A DNA stretch of 64,000 nt from Loxodes magnus (taxonomy: Eukaryota > Ciliophora > Karyorelictea > Loxodida > Loxodidae). Under the pieces are notes generated by a model. The model saw nothing but the letters and a program-made list of their open reading frames with translations, ran no database searches and was not told the DNA's origin. Made by a program: the position numbers and the translations under genes. The stretch is from contig CAMPDV010000022.1 in the NCBI GenBank assembly GCA_946699065.1, forward strand, positions 602,501 through 666,500, written 5' to 3'. Shown here piece after piece: positions 1 to 12,803 of this stretch; the first letter of the stretch is position 1, and the number at the start of each line of letters is the position of its first letter.

Positions 1-469
1 TTTTAAGTTTTTGATTTATTGCTAATCTTTTATGAAATATATTGACTATTAAAATAGACATATTTAAAGTTCTATGCTTTAAAAAACTTTTATAAAATAA
101 ATATTTTTCTCCTAATATTTTAATAAGCTTATGATATTTAAAGCTTTTTATTTACAAAGAATCTAATATTTATCTACACATATTTGTTATTGAAATTTCA
201 TTAAACTAGATTTTATTTAAAGCTCTCTGCAGATCTTTATCTTAGTTAGTTTAAATTAATTGAGTTCATTTACTTAGAATTATTTAAAGTTTATTATAGT
301 TGATAAAATATTTAAACTTAATTATTTTTATTTAAAAATATTATAATTATTAAGAATAATACGCTAAATCATTATATTTTAATAGTTAAAAACTATTATT
401 TCACGAATTTCGCTGCATAATGTTTTAAAATCTAAACAAATTCGTAATAAAATTAAAAATTAAGAAAAG
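1..469. other. AT-rich leader without a recognised gene
   Basis: Very AT-rich sequence with no domain, RNA gene or repeat that I can support. It lies upstream of the first gene and may hold its promoter. Confidence 0.5.
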
Positions 470-2585
470 ATGATGCCTAAATAAGCATTTTTAAATTGGA
501 ATAATCAAGCATTTTGACCAAGAAACTAACAAAGAAATTCTAAAAAAATAAACAAGTATTTCTGAAAAAAACTCTTCAGATTATCAGTCTGAAATTTCAT
601 TAGAAATTGTGTCTTCAGACAAAACTTATAGCTAGGATTCGGATTAATCATTTAGATCAGTCAAAAATAAAAAGCCTTAAAAGAATGATAAAAACAAGTT
701 TGACAAATTTCAAAGGGAAATTATTTCTTAAAATAACTCTAGACAAAGTGTTTCTAACCTTACACCTGTGAAATCTAAAAATGGAGCCAAATTTTAAAAA
801 AAAGCTGGAGCTAAAAGAAATTAAATTGATTTTAATACAAATGCAGAGCCCTAAAGTATTGAAAATCAGATGCAAGAACATAATAAACTCTCTACAACTG
901 CTGTAGCACAATAAGATGAAAGCTAAATAGAAAAATTGACAACGCCAAGTTAAGAAGATAATAACACAACTGCTGAAATTACTTTTGAAAACTCTTTTGA
1001 CTTAAAATAATAAAAGTAATTCTAGAAGTAAGAAAAATATAGCAGACAAGAGAAGTAATAAGAGAACTAGTAAGCAAACGATCCTAAGTTCAGAATTTTG
1101 AATGCAGGTAGTGATTTAAGGGGAAATTAATCAGGCAATGGTATCTAAGAGAAGGATAATTATTAGCACTAAATAACTCCTTAATTTAACTGAGAAGGTT
1201 AACCTTAAGATAGAAAATAATAAATTCTAGATGCAGTGAAAGCTGAGGAAAGTGAAAAATTGATAAATGGGGATGAATTGATGTAAATTAAAAGTTTTAA
1301 CCTTGTTTAAAAAATATTTTTGATATAACTATCTTTATTTTTTAAGAATTACTGTTCTATCAATAATTGATTAAAGGAAATCGATTTCATTATTTATTTG
1401 ATAAATAAATTTAGGTTGCCTAGCTCTTCTTTGCTACTTTAAAAAGATATTGTTGCTAATACAGTCATCTTGATTTGTGGTTAAATAAATGCCTACTTAG
1501 TGTAGTTTTGTCTTACTTAAAAGCAGAATTTTATAATTAATCTTAGATTATTTTTCTAATGTTACTTCCATAAATTTCCTTTGTATTAGGCATTTAATTG
1601 AGACTGTTGCAGTAACTTAGTTAAGAAGCAATAGATTAAATATGTTTATAGCTATATCTCATTAATATGGTTTATATTAAAGCTAGATTAAAGATAAAGC
1701 TTCATATTCTAAATTACCAGTCTGTTCTATACCTTTTTTATATTAATTGATGGATAATTTTAAGTAGTCAATGATAAAATTAATAGCATACTTCTTAAGA
1801 TTTCTAACTTCAATAACTTTCTGATGATTAAAACTTTTACCTATTAGCTGATGTAATAAAGAAGAAAGTGAATCTAGTAGAATTTGGTTACTTAGCTATA
1901 CTATAAAAAGCAGCAAAGTTGAATATTTCTATTAACCCATAAAGCAAATAATAGTTAGATAGCATCCTATTTAAAGCAAGCTCTAATTAGTCATTATTAG
2001 TAGATCATCTATTTATTAATCAACTAACAATCATTAAATGCTAGTATAGAACTTTTAATTAAAAATCTATATAAAAATAGCTTTCATTTGCTTATTAGAT
2101 TAACTAGCATTTATAACTAAACATTTAACTTATTTAGTCCATATTCCAAATATAATGGAGTCATATCAGAAAATATCAAAGGATATTGTTTCTAAATCAT
2201 TCAGATCTAAACCATGGGCACAAAATATTAAGTAACCATAACTTCTAATATCATGATACTTACAATAGGCTTCTAATCAGTTGTAGATTAAACACTAATA
2301 TACTTAAGAACTTGCCCATCATAATATATGATTCCAACTAAAATAAGATTTAAAGATACAATTAATAAAAGTAAGTCACTTATATAAAGAGATAGCACTT
2401 ATAGCTAAGAAATTCATATTTAAAGAAACGAAAACCAAAGAAATCTATTTCAAATAAATTAATTAGAAATAGGCTTAATATGCATATTGGCAAGCAGATA
2501 TTAGTCTTTATAGTTATTAAATAAGAAATTATTAATAGCTTAACTACTTACTTATCTGATAGTATGGCTTTTTAAAGCATTTTGA
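470..2585 (+). CDS. Gln-rich protein with hydrophobic C-terminal half, possible membrane protein
   Basis: I do not recognise the family. With TAA/TAG read as Gln, one frame runs from about 516 to TGA 2583-2585, with TGAs before it read as Trp. The first 220 codons are hydrophilic (Ser, Gln, Asn, Glu, Lys) and hold no TGA until 1191. The later half is rich in Leu, Ile, Phe and Tyr and may hold membrane segments. The likely start (ATG ATG at 470) is in another frame and opens MMPKQAFLNWNNQAF; it joins the long frame if one T is dropped from the TTTT run at 512-515, so a one-base break or read error is likely. The same frame stays open to TGA 2820-2822, overlapping the next gene's ATG, so the stop is uncertain. 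The N-terminal half is more convincing than the rest. Confidence 0.5.
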
Positions 2586-2818
2586 TAAGCCTAAGTTTAA
2601 ATTTCTTTTATTGGAAACTTATCTTTAGAAGTTCTTCTATACTATGTAAAATTTAAATTTTAGATAACTGTCAAATCTAAAAGATATAAGTATCTTTAAA
2701 ATAGGAACTCATTAGTGTTTTTGTAACTGTAAAGAAATAGACGTTTTAAGCAATATTAGTAAGTCGTTATTGTAACTTTTTTGATTATATAAGCAACACA
2801 ATTGTTTAGCTTTACAAA

Positions 2819-5800
2819 ATGAAAAGTAAGCTATCAATTCTAATACTTTTCTTGGCGCTTTCTATAACTGTCTAAAGTAGAAAAAATAATTTCTTGTAAA
2901 CCAACGAAAAATCACAGACAGCAGCTAGTTTAAGTAAAACTGAGTCTAATGACACTTCTCTAAATTAAAGCTCTACTGACACTAATACCACTGAAGACAG
3001 CACAGTATACAAATTACTTTTATTGCAAAGATAAGAAGAGGCTAATGACAATGATGCAAATTAAGAAGAGGAAGAAGAAGAAACAGAAGAAGACGGAGAC
3101 GAATCAGAAGAAGAAGTTTCAGAAGAAGAAGTAGTTTAAGAGGTAGTAGAAGAAGACGGAGATGAATCAGAAGAAACAGAAGAAGACGGAGACGAATCAG
3201 AAGAAGAAGTTTCAGAAGAAGAAGTAGTTTAAGAAATATCTGAAGAAGACGGAGACGAATCAGAGGAAGAAGTAACAGAAGAAGACGGAGATGAATCAGA
3301 AGAAGTTTCAGAAGAAGAAATAGTTTAAGAAATATCTGAAGAAGACGGAGACGAATCAGAAGAAGTATCTGAAGAAGACGGAGATGAATCTGAAGAAGAA
3401 GTTTCAGAAGAAGAAGTAGTTTAAGAAATATCTGAAGAAGACGGAGATGAATCAGAAGAAACAGAAGAAGACGGAGACGAATCAGAGGAAGAAGTTTCAG
3501 AAGAAGAAGTATTTTAAGAAGTATCAGAAGAAGACGGAGATGAATCAGAAGAAACAGAAGAAGACGGAGATGAATCAGAAGAAGAATAACAGAAGAAGAC
3601 GGAGATGAATCAGAAGAAGTTTCAGAAGAAGAAGTAGTTTAAGAAATATCTGAAGAAGACGGAGATGAATCAGAAGAAACAGAAGAAGACGGAGATGAAT
3701 CAGAAGAAGAAGTAACAGAAGAAGACGGAGATGAATCAGAAGAAGTTTCAGAAGAAGAAATAGTTTAAGAAATATCTGAAGAAGACGGAGACGAATCAGA
3801 AGAAACAGAAGAAGACGGAGATGAATCAGAAGAAGAATTAACAGAAGAAGACGGAGATGAATCAGAAGAAGTTTCAGAAGAAGAATAGTTTAAGAAATAT
3901 CTGAAGAAGACGGAGACGAATCAGAAACAGAAGAAGAAGTAATCAGAAGAAGACGGAGATGAATCAGAAGAAGTTTCAGAAGAAGAAGTAGTTTAAGAAG
4001 TATCAGAAGAAGACGGAGATGAATCAGAAGAAACAGAAGAAGACGGAGACGAATCAGAAGAAGAAGTTTCAGAAGAAGAAGTAGTTTAAGAAATATCTGA
4101 AGAAGACGGAGACGAATCAGAGGAAGAAGTAACAGAAGAAGACGGAGATGAATCAGAAGAAGTTTCAGAAGAAGAAGTAGTTTAAGAAATATCTGAAGAA
4201 GACGGAGATGAATCAGAAGAAACAGAAGAAGACGGAGACGAATCAGAGGAAGAAGTTTCAGAAGAAGAAGTATTTTAAGAAGTATCAGAAGAAGACGGAG
4301 ATGAATCAGAAGAAACAGAAGAAGACGGAGATGAATCAGAAGAAGAAGTAACAGAAGAAGACGGAGATGAATCAGAAGAAGTTTCAGAAGAAGAAATAGT
4401 TTAAGAAATATCTGAAGAAGACGGAGATGAATCAGAAGAAACAGAAGAAGACGGAGATGAATCAGAAGAAGAAGTATCTGAAGAAGACGGAGATGAATCA
4501 GAAGAAGTATCAGAAGAAGACGGAATAGTTTAAGAAGATATCAGAAGAAGACGGAGATGAATCAGAAGAAACAGAAGAAGACGGAGATGAATCAGAAGAA
4601 GAAGTATCTGAAGAAGACGGAGATGAATCAGAAGAAACAGAAGAAGACGGAGACGAATCAGAGGAAGAAGTTTCAGAAGAAGAAGTATTTTAAGAAGTAT
4701 CAGAAGAAGACGGAGATGAATCAGAAGAAACAGAAGAAGACGGAGATGAATCTGAAGAAGAAGTTTCAGAAGAAGAAGTAGTTTAAGAAATATCTGAAGA
4801 AGACGGAGACGAATCAGAAGAAACAGAAGAAGACGGAGATGAATCAGAGGAAGAAGTAACAGAAGAAGACGGAGATGAATCAGAAGAAGTTTCAGAAGAA
4901 GAAGTATTTTAAGAAGTATCAGAAGAAGACGGAGATGAATCAGAAGAAACAGAAGAAGACGGAGACGAATCAGAGGAAGAAGTTTCAGAAGAAGAAGTAT
5001 TTTAAGAAGTATCAGAAGAAGACGGAGATGAATCAGAAGAAACAGAAGAAGACGGAGATGAATCTGAAGAAGAAGTTTCAGAAGAAGAAGTAGTTTAAGA
5101 AATATCTGAAGAAGACGGAGATGAATCAGAAGAAACAGAAGAAGACGGAGACGAATCAGAGGAAGAAGTTTCAGAAGAAGAAGTATTTTAAGAAGTATCA
5201 GAAGAAGACGGAGATGAATCAGAAGAAACAGAAGAAGACGGAGATGAATCTGAAGAAGTTTCAGAAGAAGAAGTAGTTTAAGAAATATCTGAAGAAGACG
5301 GAGACGAATCAGAGGAAGAAGTAACAGAAGAAGACGGAGATGAATCAGAAGAAGTTTCAGAAGAAGAAGTATTTTAAGAAGTATCAGAAGAAGACGGAGA
5401 TGAATCAGAGGAAGAATCAAATGAAGAAGACTCAGATGAATCAGAAGAAGAAGTTTCAGAAGAAGAAGTAGTTTATGAGGTATCAGAAGAAGACGGAGAT
5501 GAATCTGAAGAAGAAGATGATCAAAATGAAACAGATGATGAAGATTCAGGAGTTGACTTAAGTGAAGAAGAAGACGTTTAAGAAGATGAAGATGAAGATG
5601 AAGAAGAATAAGAAGAGGAGGAAGAAGATTAAGGAGAAGATGATTCTGGAGTTGATTTAGTTTTAGAAGACGATGAGGAAGAAGAAGACGAAGATGAAGA
5701 AGAAGAAGAAGAAGAAGATGAAGAAGAAGAAGATGATTCTGGCGTTGATTTAGTTTTAGAAGATGATGAAGAAGAAGACGAAGATGAAGATGAGGATGAG

Positions 5801-5875
5801 GATAGTGATGATTTATAGATATTAAATTTTGCTCAAAGAAAATTGGAGCGAAGATTCAAGCATGAATAAATTTGA
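2819..5875 (+). CDS. secreted giant acidic repeat protein (Glu/Asp-rich tandem repeats)
   Basis: The ATG at 2819 opens a typical signal peptide (KSKLSILILFLALSITVQS), followed by about 65 Ser/Thr/Asn-rich residues. A very long run of variants of EEDGDESEE, EEVSEEEVVQE and EETEEDGDE follows. The end is Asp/Glu-only blocks around GVDL and a short basic tail (FAQRKLERRFKHEQI) closed by two UGAs at 5873-5878. Start and stop are in one frame, giving 1018 codons. Inside, four one-base shifts near 3588, 3886, 3941 and 4539 sum to zero, so read literally about 300 residues become Lys/Gln-rich. Such polyacidic secreted proteins could bind calcium or act as a granule or matrix protein, but that is inference. 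Repeat number may be wrong in the assembly. Confidence 0.75.
3059..5810 (+). repeat. degenerate GAA/GAC/GAT-rich tandem array, about 2.7 kb
   Basis: Short units built from gaagaagacggagatgaa and gaagaagaagtagtttaa recur dozens of times with a higher-order order of about 100-170 bases. The plus strand is almost all purine apart from single T or C positions. The array codes the acidic domain; its antisense gives an open Leu/Ile/Lys-rich frame that is only a shadow. Confidence 0.9.
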
Positions 5876-6091
5876 TGAAGTAAAAACAAATTTTTAATTT
5901 TGGATAATTTTAACGAAAATAATTTTTATATAATAAATAAATATAAAAATTAATTTGGTTTGAATTATGTAAATGAGTTTGATTGAAAATAATAGACTAT
6001 TGAATATTTAAAGGTTATTAATAGGCTTTTATTAACTAATGAATGCAAGTATTTTACTAGTAGGATATATTGAGCTTGCAATAAAAGAGAG

Positions 6092-8754
6092 ATGAATTGG
6101 ATTAGCATTCTGATAATAATAACTATGAAAACATTAATTTAAAGTGACTATATTTATGATTAATGATTTTTAAGAGATTATTAATTATAATTGAAACTAA
6201 AGAAATGCTAATAAATTCTTACTTAGAAAATAATTTAATCTTTAACTTTTTATTTAAAGAAATGTCCTATCATTGAAATAAAATGCTATGAAGTATATAA
6301 TTACCATGCTTATAAATGAGTCTTTCATTTTAAACAGTGAAATCATAATTGTGATGTTGGATTGGCTTGTATCTAAGAAGAAAATTCAGAATCAATTATA
6401 TTTGGAAAAAAACAATTAAAATAAAATGATAAATGCGAAAATGAATAGCAATGTTAAAATAATCTGATATGCGTGTTTGGATTTTGTTAAGAAATGCTAT
6501 CATAAGAGATAAATGCAATTTTTAGACTAGTAAAAGTGAATTGCGTGACTAATTTCCTACAGCATTATTGTAAAAATCTCACATACAAAATAATTGATTA
6601 TTAGTATGTAGCCTGTATAGGTTCTTATTAAGCCTATAAATAATAAAATGAAATTAATTGCACAAATTCATTTCCCGATTGCTTAATTAAAAATGAGGAA
6701 AATTATTCAACATATACTGACTGTAAATAATCAATTCCAGGAGGTAGAAGCAAATATCTTTCTTTCGCAAAAAAAATAAGTTGTTGAAAACTGCACATAA
6801 GCACTATTAGACGTATATAAAAAGATTAAGATAAGTATCATACTATGAAAAGGCGAGATCCATTATACTGAGAACAACTATAAAAGGATTTTGAAAATAA
6901 AGACATAATAAATATATATAGATTAAAAGAATTATATTATTTACATAAATATAGCTTTTAATTAGAGGATACGAAAAAATAATAATGTGCTTAATAAATA
7001 TTTTATAAAGAATACTTGCATTCAAAATAAAAACAGAATGAATATTAAAATAAATAAGACTAATTAGATAAAAATGAAAGAATAAATTTAAATGAATATA
7101 TATATGAATAACTCCTGCAATAATAATTTTAACATTTTTCCTATCTTTATGCTTTTCATGATGATTTAATCAGCAATCTAAATTAAAGAGGAAATGAAGA
7201 ATAAACTTATTAACATACTGGCTTTGAAAAACATGTCTGAAATAATTGAATGGTTCTAATTCTAAATTATTGATATACTTTAAGAAAAAAAATAGAGATG
7301 CTTCCTTATGATGAAATAGAATGTGTAGAAAAAGAAGAAATAGGAAAAGGTGGATATGGAATAGTGTACAAAGGATAATGGAAATAAAAAGAAGTAGCAA
7401 TAAAGATTTCTAAATAAAATTTTACTAATATTGAGTAATTTTTTCGTTACATACAAGAAATAATTATTATCTTAGATATGTAATAAATAGAGTTTATTCG
7501 CTTAAACGATGTATCGATCTCAGCTGGCAAGCCCCTTGTATTAATAACAGAATTAATGGATTGCTCTTTGAATGATCTTTTGCACAAAGAAAATAAAGCA
7601 TTTTTTTTAAAAGTATATAGCAAAAACTTGAAATAGGCTTATAAATAGCAAAGGGAATATACTGACTTCATAACTCAGAATGATAGATAGTTCATAGGGA
7701 TTTGAAACCAGATAATATATTACTAGATAGAGATTTAAATGTCAAAATATGTAATTTTGGGCTTGCTAGGTTTCTAGGAGGAAATGATTTAGCAAATCAA
7801 GAAATTTAAATAGGAACTATTCAATATATGACACCAGAACAAATTTCTAATAAAAACATAGATATCCAAGTAGATATCTGAGCGTTTGGATGTATACTGA
7901 ATGAAATAATATCTTTAGAATATCCTTGGGAAAATTAATACCCCTATCAAATATATCACAATCTTTTTAACGAGCAAATTACACAAATTTGCACTGCTAT
8001 TAAAGGAAATCTAAAAAAATTATTACTAGGTTGCTTCAATGTTTAGCCTTAAAGCAGGCAAACTATTAAGCTCATCAAGGATTAGTTAATAGAAATAATT
8101 TAAGATCCAGATTCAAACATAGATAAATAAATACTATAAAACGAATATTATCAAAAGTTTTAAAGATATAATGCATCAAATTCATAGAACTAATCCTAGC
8201 CATTTAATTAAGAATAATAAGAATAAATTTATCTGAGCTTAATCAAAGAGGAATAATCTCTTTTAATTTTAACTGTTGACTATTAATTTAAAGAGGATTC
8301 GAAAATTGTGATTAATTAAAATCAAGAAATCCTATAAAACTCTTTTTAGATCTTTTTATCACTATATCAGCAATTTTATTTAATAATAGCCATTTTAAAT
8401 CTTTTTCTATAGCTCAAATATCTTTTATATATTATTTTAAAATAAATCAATGAACACTTAAATATATTAATTTGCTTGATATCAATCCAAAAAAGATTAC
8501 ATAGCTTTTTTATGGGAAAAGAAGGAAATGGCGTATACCTTTAAGTAAAATTTATCTTAGGCTAGTTATAATTTATTAATAACTTAAATCATAATTATTT
8601 CTTCAAGGGTTCATATCCTTCAATATCTATTCAAATTCATTTTTAATTTTTTCTTCAATTATTAATAATTTTTTTAATTTAAGGAATCATAATATTCTTA
8701 ATCTTAAATCATCTTAAAGCTTGCTTCCTAGAAATATTATCTAGCATTTCGTGA
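6092..8754 (+). CDS. Cys-rich N-terminal region fused to a protein kinase domain (NFG variant)
   Basis: One frame runs from about 6092 through ATG 7298 into a kinase domain. The N-terminal part is Cys-rich ([27 protein letters not shown] near 6350-6490), like ciliate surface or secreted modules. A short hydrophobic stretch lies just before the kinase (about 7235-7285). The kinase shows the glycine loop [23 protein letters not shown] (7693), APE-like TPEQ and DIWAFGC, where the invariant Trp is TGA at 7879. The Mg-binding DFG is NFG (AAT at 7753), so activity is doubtful. The frame breaks in the T8 run at 7601-7608; a ninth T would restore it. In-frame TGAs are many. After the kinase the frame stays open to 8754, but this tail may not be coding. 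The start is uncertain, as a competing frame begins at 5967. Confidence 0.7.
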
Positions 8755-9375
8755 AATTAAAATTTATCTACTATTCTAATCTATTTTCACTATTTAGCCG
8801 AGGATTAAGTAACCTTGACGTCTTCTCTAATTAATAAACCTTTAATATATTGTTATCAATTAGGTTCAAATAAATATTTTAATTTCTCTTAACTAGCAGA
8901 AGGATTTTTATAATTAAAGCCCTAAAAAATTCAAAATTGGACAATAAAAAGCAGCATAATAATTAATTTTTACTTCTATATGATTGACTCAGAAGAAAAC
9001 GATAAGACAAATGCCTAAAATAAATAATAATTATATTAATAACATAATAATAAATTACAAGTAAGGAATGAACAAATTTAGAAATAAATTATCGTCATCT
9101 TACATATGAATCAACTATCGGCTTTATCTTACTCAATTCACATAATTCGAACTTAAAATCTAAAAATTATTAGACATTTATTATTTATAGAATAAAACTT
9201 GAAGCAAACGAAGCAGTAATGATAGAATGTTTTTAAGCTATTTATTAAAAGCAAAGTTCGTCCTTGCTTTCATTTATCTAAAGTTTCCCTTAAAGAAAAT
9301 TACTTAAATCATAAAAGTTAAGAATTTTATTCAAAATATTCCATTTATAAAAGAGATATCATATTATTTCTATGA
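8755..9375. other. intergenic, no gene seen
   Basis: AT-rich spacer between the kinase-like gene and tRNA-Gly. I see no domain, repeat or RNA gene in it. Confidence 0.5.
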
Positions 9376-9446
9376 GCATTAGTGGTCTAGTGGTAGAATA
9401 CTTCGTTGCCATCGAAGTGACCCGGGTTCGATTCCCGGCTGATGCA
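9376..9446 (+). tRNA. tRNA-Gly (GCC)
   Basis: 71-base cloverleaf. The acceptor arm GCATTAG pairs with CTGATGC and is followed by A73. The anticodon stem CTTCG/CGAAG encloses the loop TTGCCAT, giving anticodon GCC. The T arm is CGGGTTCGATTCCCG. A run of five T follows at once, as a Pol III terminator. No intron. Confidence 0.97.
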
Positions 9447-12400
9447 TTTTTAATATTAGAATGACTAAAAATATAAAATAAAACTTTTAATTAATATTTT
9501 TTCTTTTCATCTAAAAGTAAATAATTCATATAAAAGTAAAATAATAACGAACTAAGTATTCACTCTTTAAATATTAGTTAAATTTGAGAATTTTTCATTT
9601 CTTAGTAATTAACAACTAATTTTTCTTTTATTTATACTTTGATTATAATAATTAAATTTAATCCCAAACTAATAAAATATAAGCATGTAGTAGATAAAGC
9701 TCTAAAGAAGTAAATGTATAAAATTGTTAAATAAAAGAGTAAATAGAGGCTTTTAAATTATTACTAAACTAATTTTGTATATAGCTTTAATTTTATTTTT
9801 AAATCTGTTTAAGCAAGTAAGCTATTATATCATAATCTACATAGTTAATAATTAAGATCATACTTTAAACCTAATATTTACATTTTATAGATTCATAGTA
9901 TAAAAATAAATAAATAAATACTTAAATTAAATTATAAATGTAGGATTATAAGCAATTGCTAATTAAGAAATTAATAATGCCTGTATAAGTTATGTCTGTA
10001 TATCTTTTAGACATAGATTTTTATGACTTAAACTTGTTTATATATCTAAAGTTATTAATTTTTAAATATTTATTGCTTTTTATTTAAATTTAGTTCTTCA
10101 ATTATTAATTATAATGAATATATAATGTAGAAGTCTAAATATTGTTAAAATCTTGATTTTACTAAGCAAGTTCTAGTAAAATTTTAAAGTTATTAATTAA
10201 CTTTTATTTTTAAAGTCAACAACAAGTCAAGTTTATTGTAAGTTTCTCTAACCATATCATCCAATATTTATTATTTAAATTTTCATTTGATAGTAGCAAG
10301 CTATCCAATGAGAAAAATTAAAAATAAATTGCTATTTTATTTATGAATTTTTAGCAAATTTCTTAGTAGTTTATTTTGCTTAACAAAGAAATGCTATTAT
10401 TATACCTTTACTCTTAGAAATTTCATTAGTTGTTATGCCCAACCTAAAGAATCATAGTTAATTACTAGTTTATTTCAAATTTCTATCTTTCTTAATCTTG
10501 GCGAAGAACCATTTTATGATTGAAAGATTGAGCTCTTAAATAGGTCAATTTACTTATCTTTTTTAAGAAAGCAAACCACTATTAATCTTAAAGGGAGAAT
10601 AAGCAAGTGTATAAATACTTATCCTATAGAATAAAACTTAATAAATTAGTCTTTTATTCCTAAGAATCATTCTTTTAATAAATTTATAAAAGGAATTTGA
10701 TTCTAACTTATAAAGGTATGGTAGTTTTTAAAGCAATCATTTAATTTAATAAAAAGATATGCTTCTTTATATTATTCCACAAAATAATTATTATTTAAGT
10801 TGGTCTTTAAATTTTTTAAGCTATGATGATAAGCTTATTCAATCAAGTTGGCCTAATTTTTCAAAATATAAGATAGATAATAATTTCCTTTGTTTGTCTT
10901 TATCTATTTAAAGACAATGATAAACAGATATAGGTCTTCGAATGTCTCTGAAATTTTGAAAAAAGTTATAACACTCTGCTTTTGAATTAAATAATGAAGT
11001 TAATAAATAATAATTAATAGATGATAACTTTTATTTATTATAATGAAATTTTATGAAGAATTAAATAAATTTATAATATGGTATAATAGCTTATATTATA
11101 AATAAGTATATTACTTTTATTAAAAAATAAAAACAAATATTTAAAATTAAAAAATAATAAAAACTAATTTATCAGAATGCTACCTATTTTTATCTAAATG
11201 GTAATAAAATATTTAATTATTTTAAGAATTAGTTTATTTTTATATAAGTAAAGTATTTACTTTCTTTTATAATTAATGATTTTAGAAGCTAAATAAGATT
11301 GAAATATTTTATACTGTTATTTCAATTTTTTTGTTTATGTTTTTGAATTTAAATTTTATTGGTTTAATTATATAATTCAGATTCAAATAATGATATAATA
11401 AAAGAACAACGTTTATCTTATTATTTCATATCAATTAAAAGATATTAATTTTAAATAGCTTATTAATTATAGTTTGAACTTCATATAGGTTTAGACATAT
11501 CCTTTAAATAGATAATAGATATTTGAATCTTAATTCATATAATTTAACTTATTTTTATATAACTAATTTTATATTAATTATTTATAGTTAAAGAACACTA
11601 AAAAGCAGTGATAATAAACATAAATTTATTTTGGTTATTGATTTAATTTACATGTAACTCTGAAGATAAAAATAAATTACATGATATATCTGTTAATTAA
11701 AGTATGAAAAGATTAGAGGTTGCTAGATTAGAGTGAGTATGATACTTAATATCGCATATTTTAACTAATTGATTTAAATTTATTATATACAATTATTTGA
11801 TAGCTCTTTTATACATTTTTTTATTTGTTTTTTCTTAAAATTTAATAAAATTAAGTATTGTATTTAATGAAGCTACTTTATCAATTAAAACATAAAACAA
11901 TGATAAATTAAAATTAAATTTTATTAATATGAAGAGCAATCTAAAATAATAACTAAGATTTTTAGATTGTAATGCTTGCATTGAACCAAAGGTGACTATA
12001 TGTTTATTAGAGAAATTATATATATCTATCTTATTAAAGAAATGATTTTCCTATTAAATGATTTATTTGAAGTAAATTTATTTAATGCTATAGCTATTTT
12101 AATTATAAAAGCTATATTTATATTATTTCTTCTTGTGCATTTATTCTAGCATCTTTACTAATGATGAAAAGCTTTACTTAGATTACAGACTGAATAGTTT
12201 CGATGGTATAAGATGGTCTATTTCTAAACCAAAAAGGCACTAAAGATTATTATTTATTTAAAAATAATTATTTGTATCTGACTTTAACTTGAAAAGCCTT
12301 TGTAATCATTATTATTTATATTATTATCATTATTAAATTAACTTATGCAAATAAAAGGCTGGTATGGTATAATAAAGCAGAAAAAGTATACCCATATCTA

Positions 12401-12803
12401 CCCTTAATTTAATAATGAGAAATCACTTATTTAAATAAAAGCGAAAACGACTTATTATTGCAAAATTTATTAATCTACTTAGATCTTAGCAGTAATATTA
12501 TGCCTTTACTTATTATTTAAAGTTATATGCTTTATCATTGAAATATTACTAATAAGAGAAATAAATCTTTTTATACATTTTATTTTATATTTTGGCTACT
12601 TTTTTCTATAAAATTATTTAGCTCAAAGGCAAATTACAATGATATTTAGATTAAAATAGAAATTTATTAAGTTAATAGAAGATTTAAGATAAGAATAAAT
12701 TACAGAGTTGCTAAAGAAGATTAGCGATATGTATTTAATAAATTTTTTAAAATTGATTTTATTTATTAAGTTAGCATTTTAATTAGATTATGCTCTTTGA
12801 ATG
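9447..12803. other. 3.4 kb gene-poor AT-rich stretch
   Basis: Mostly A/T with scattered short inverted repeats. I found no recognisable protein motif in either strand and no tRNA. All frames are open under this code, so open frames here are not evidence of genes. Confidence 0.45.

Noticed and set aside
4530..5420. Long Leu/Ile/Lys-rich frame on the minus strand
   Set aside because: It is the antisense of the acidic GAA repeat array and repeats with the same period; the plus-strand frame has a signal peptide and in-register stop.
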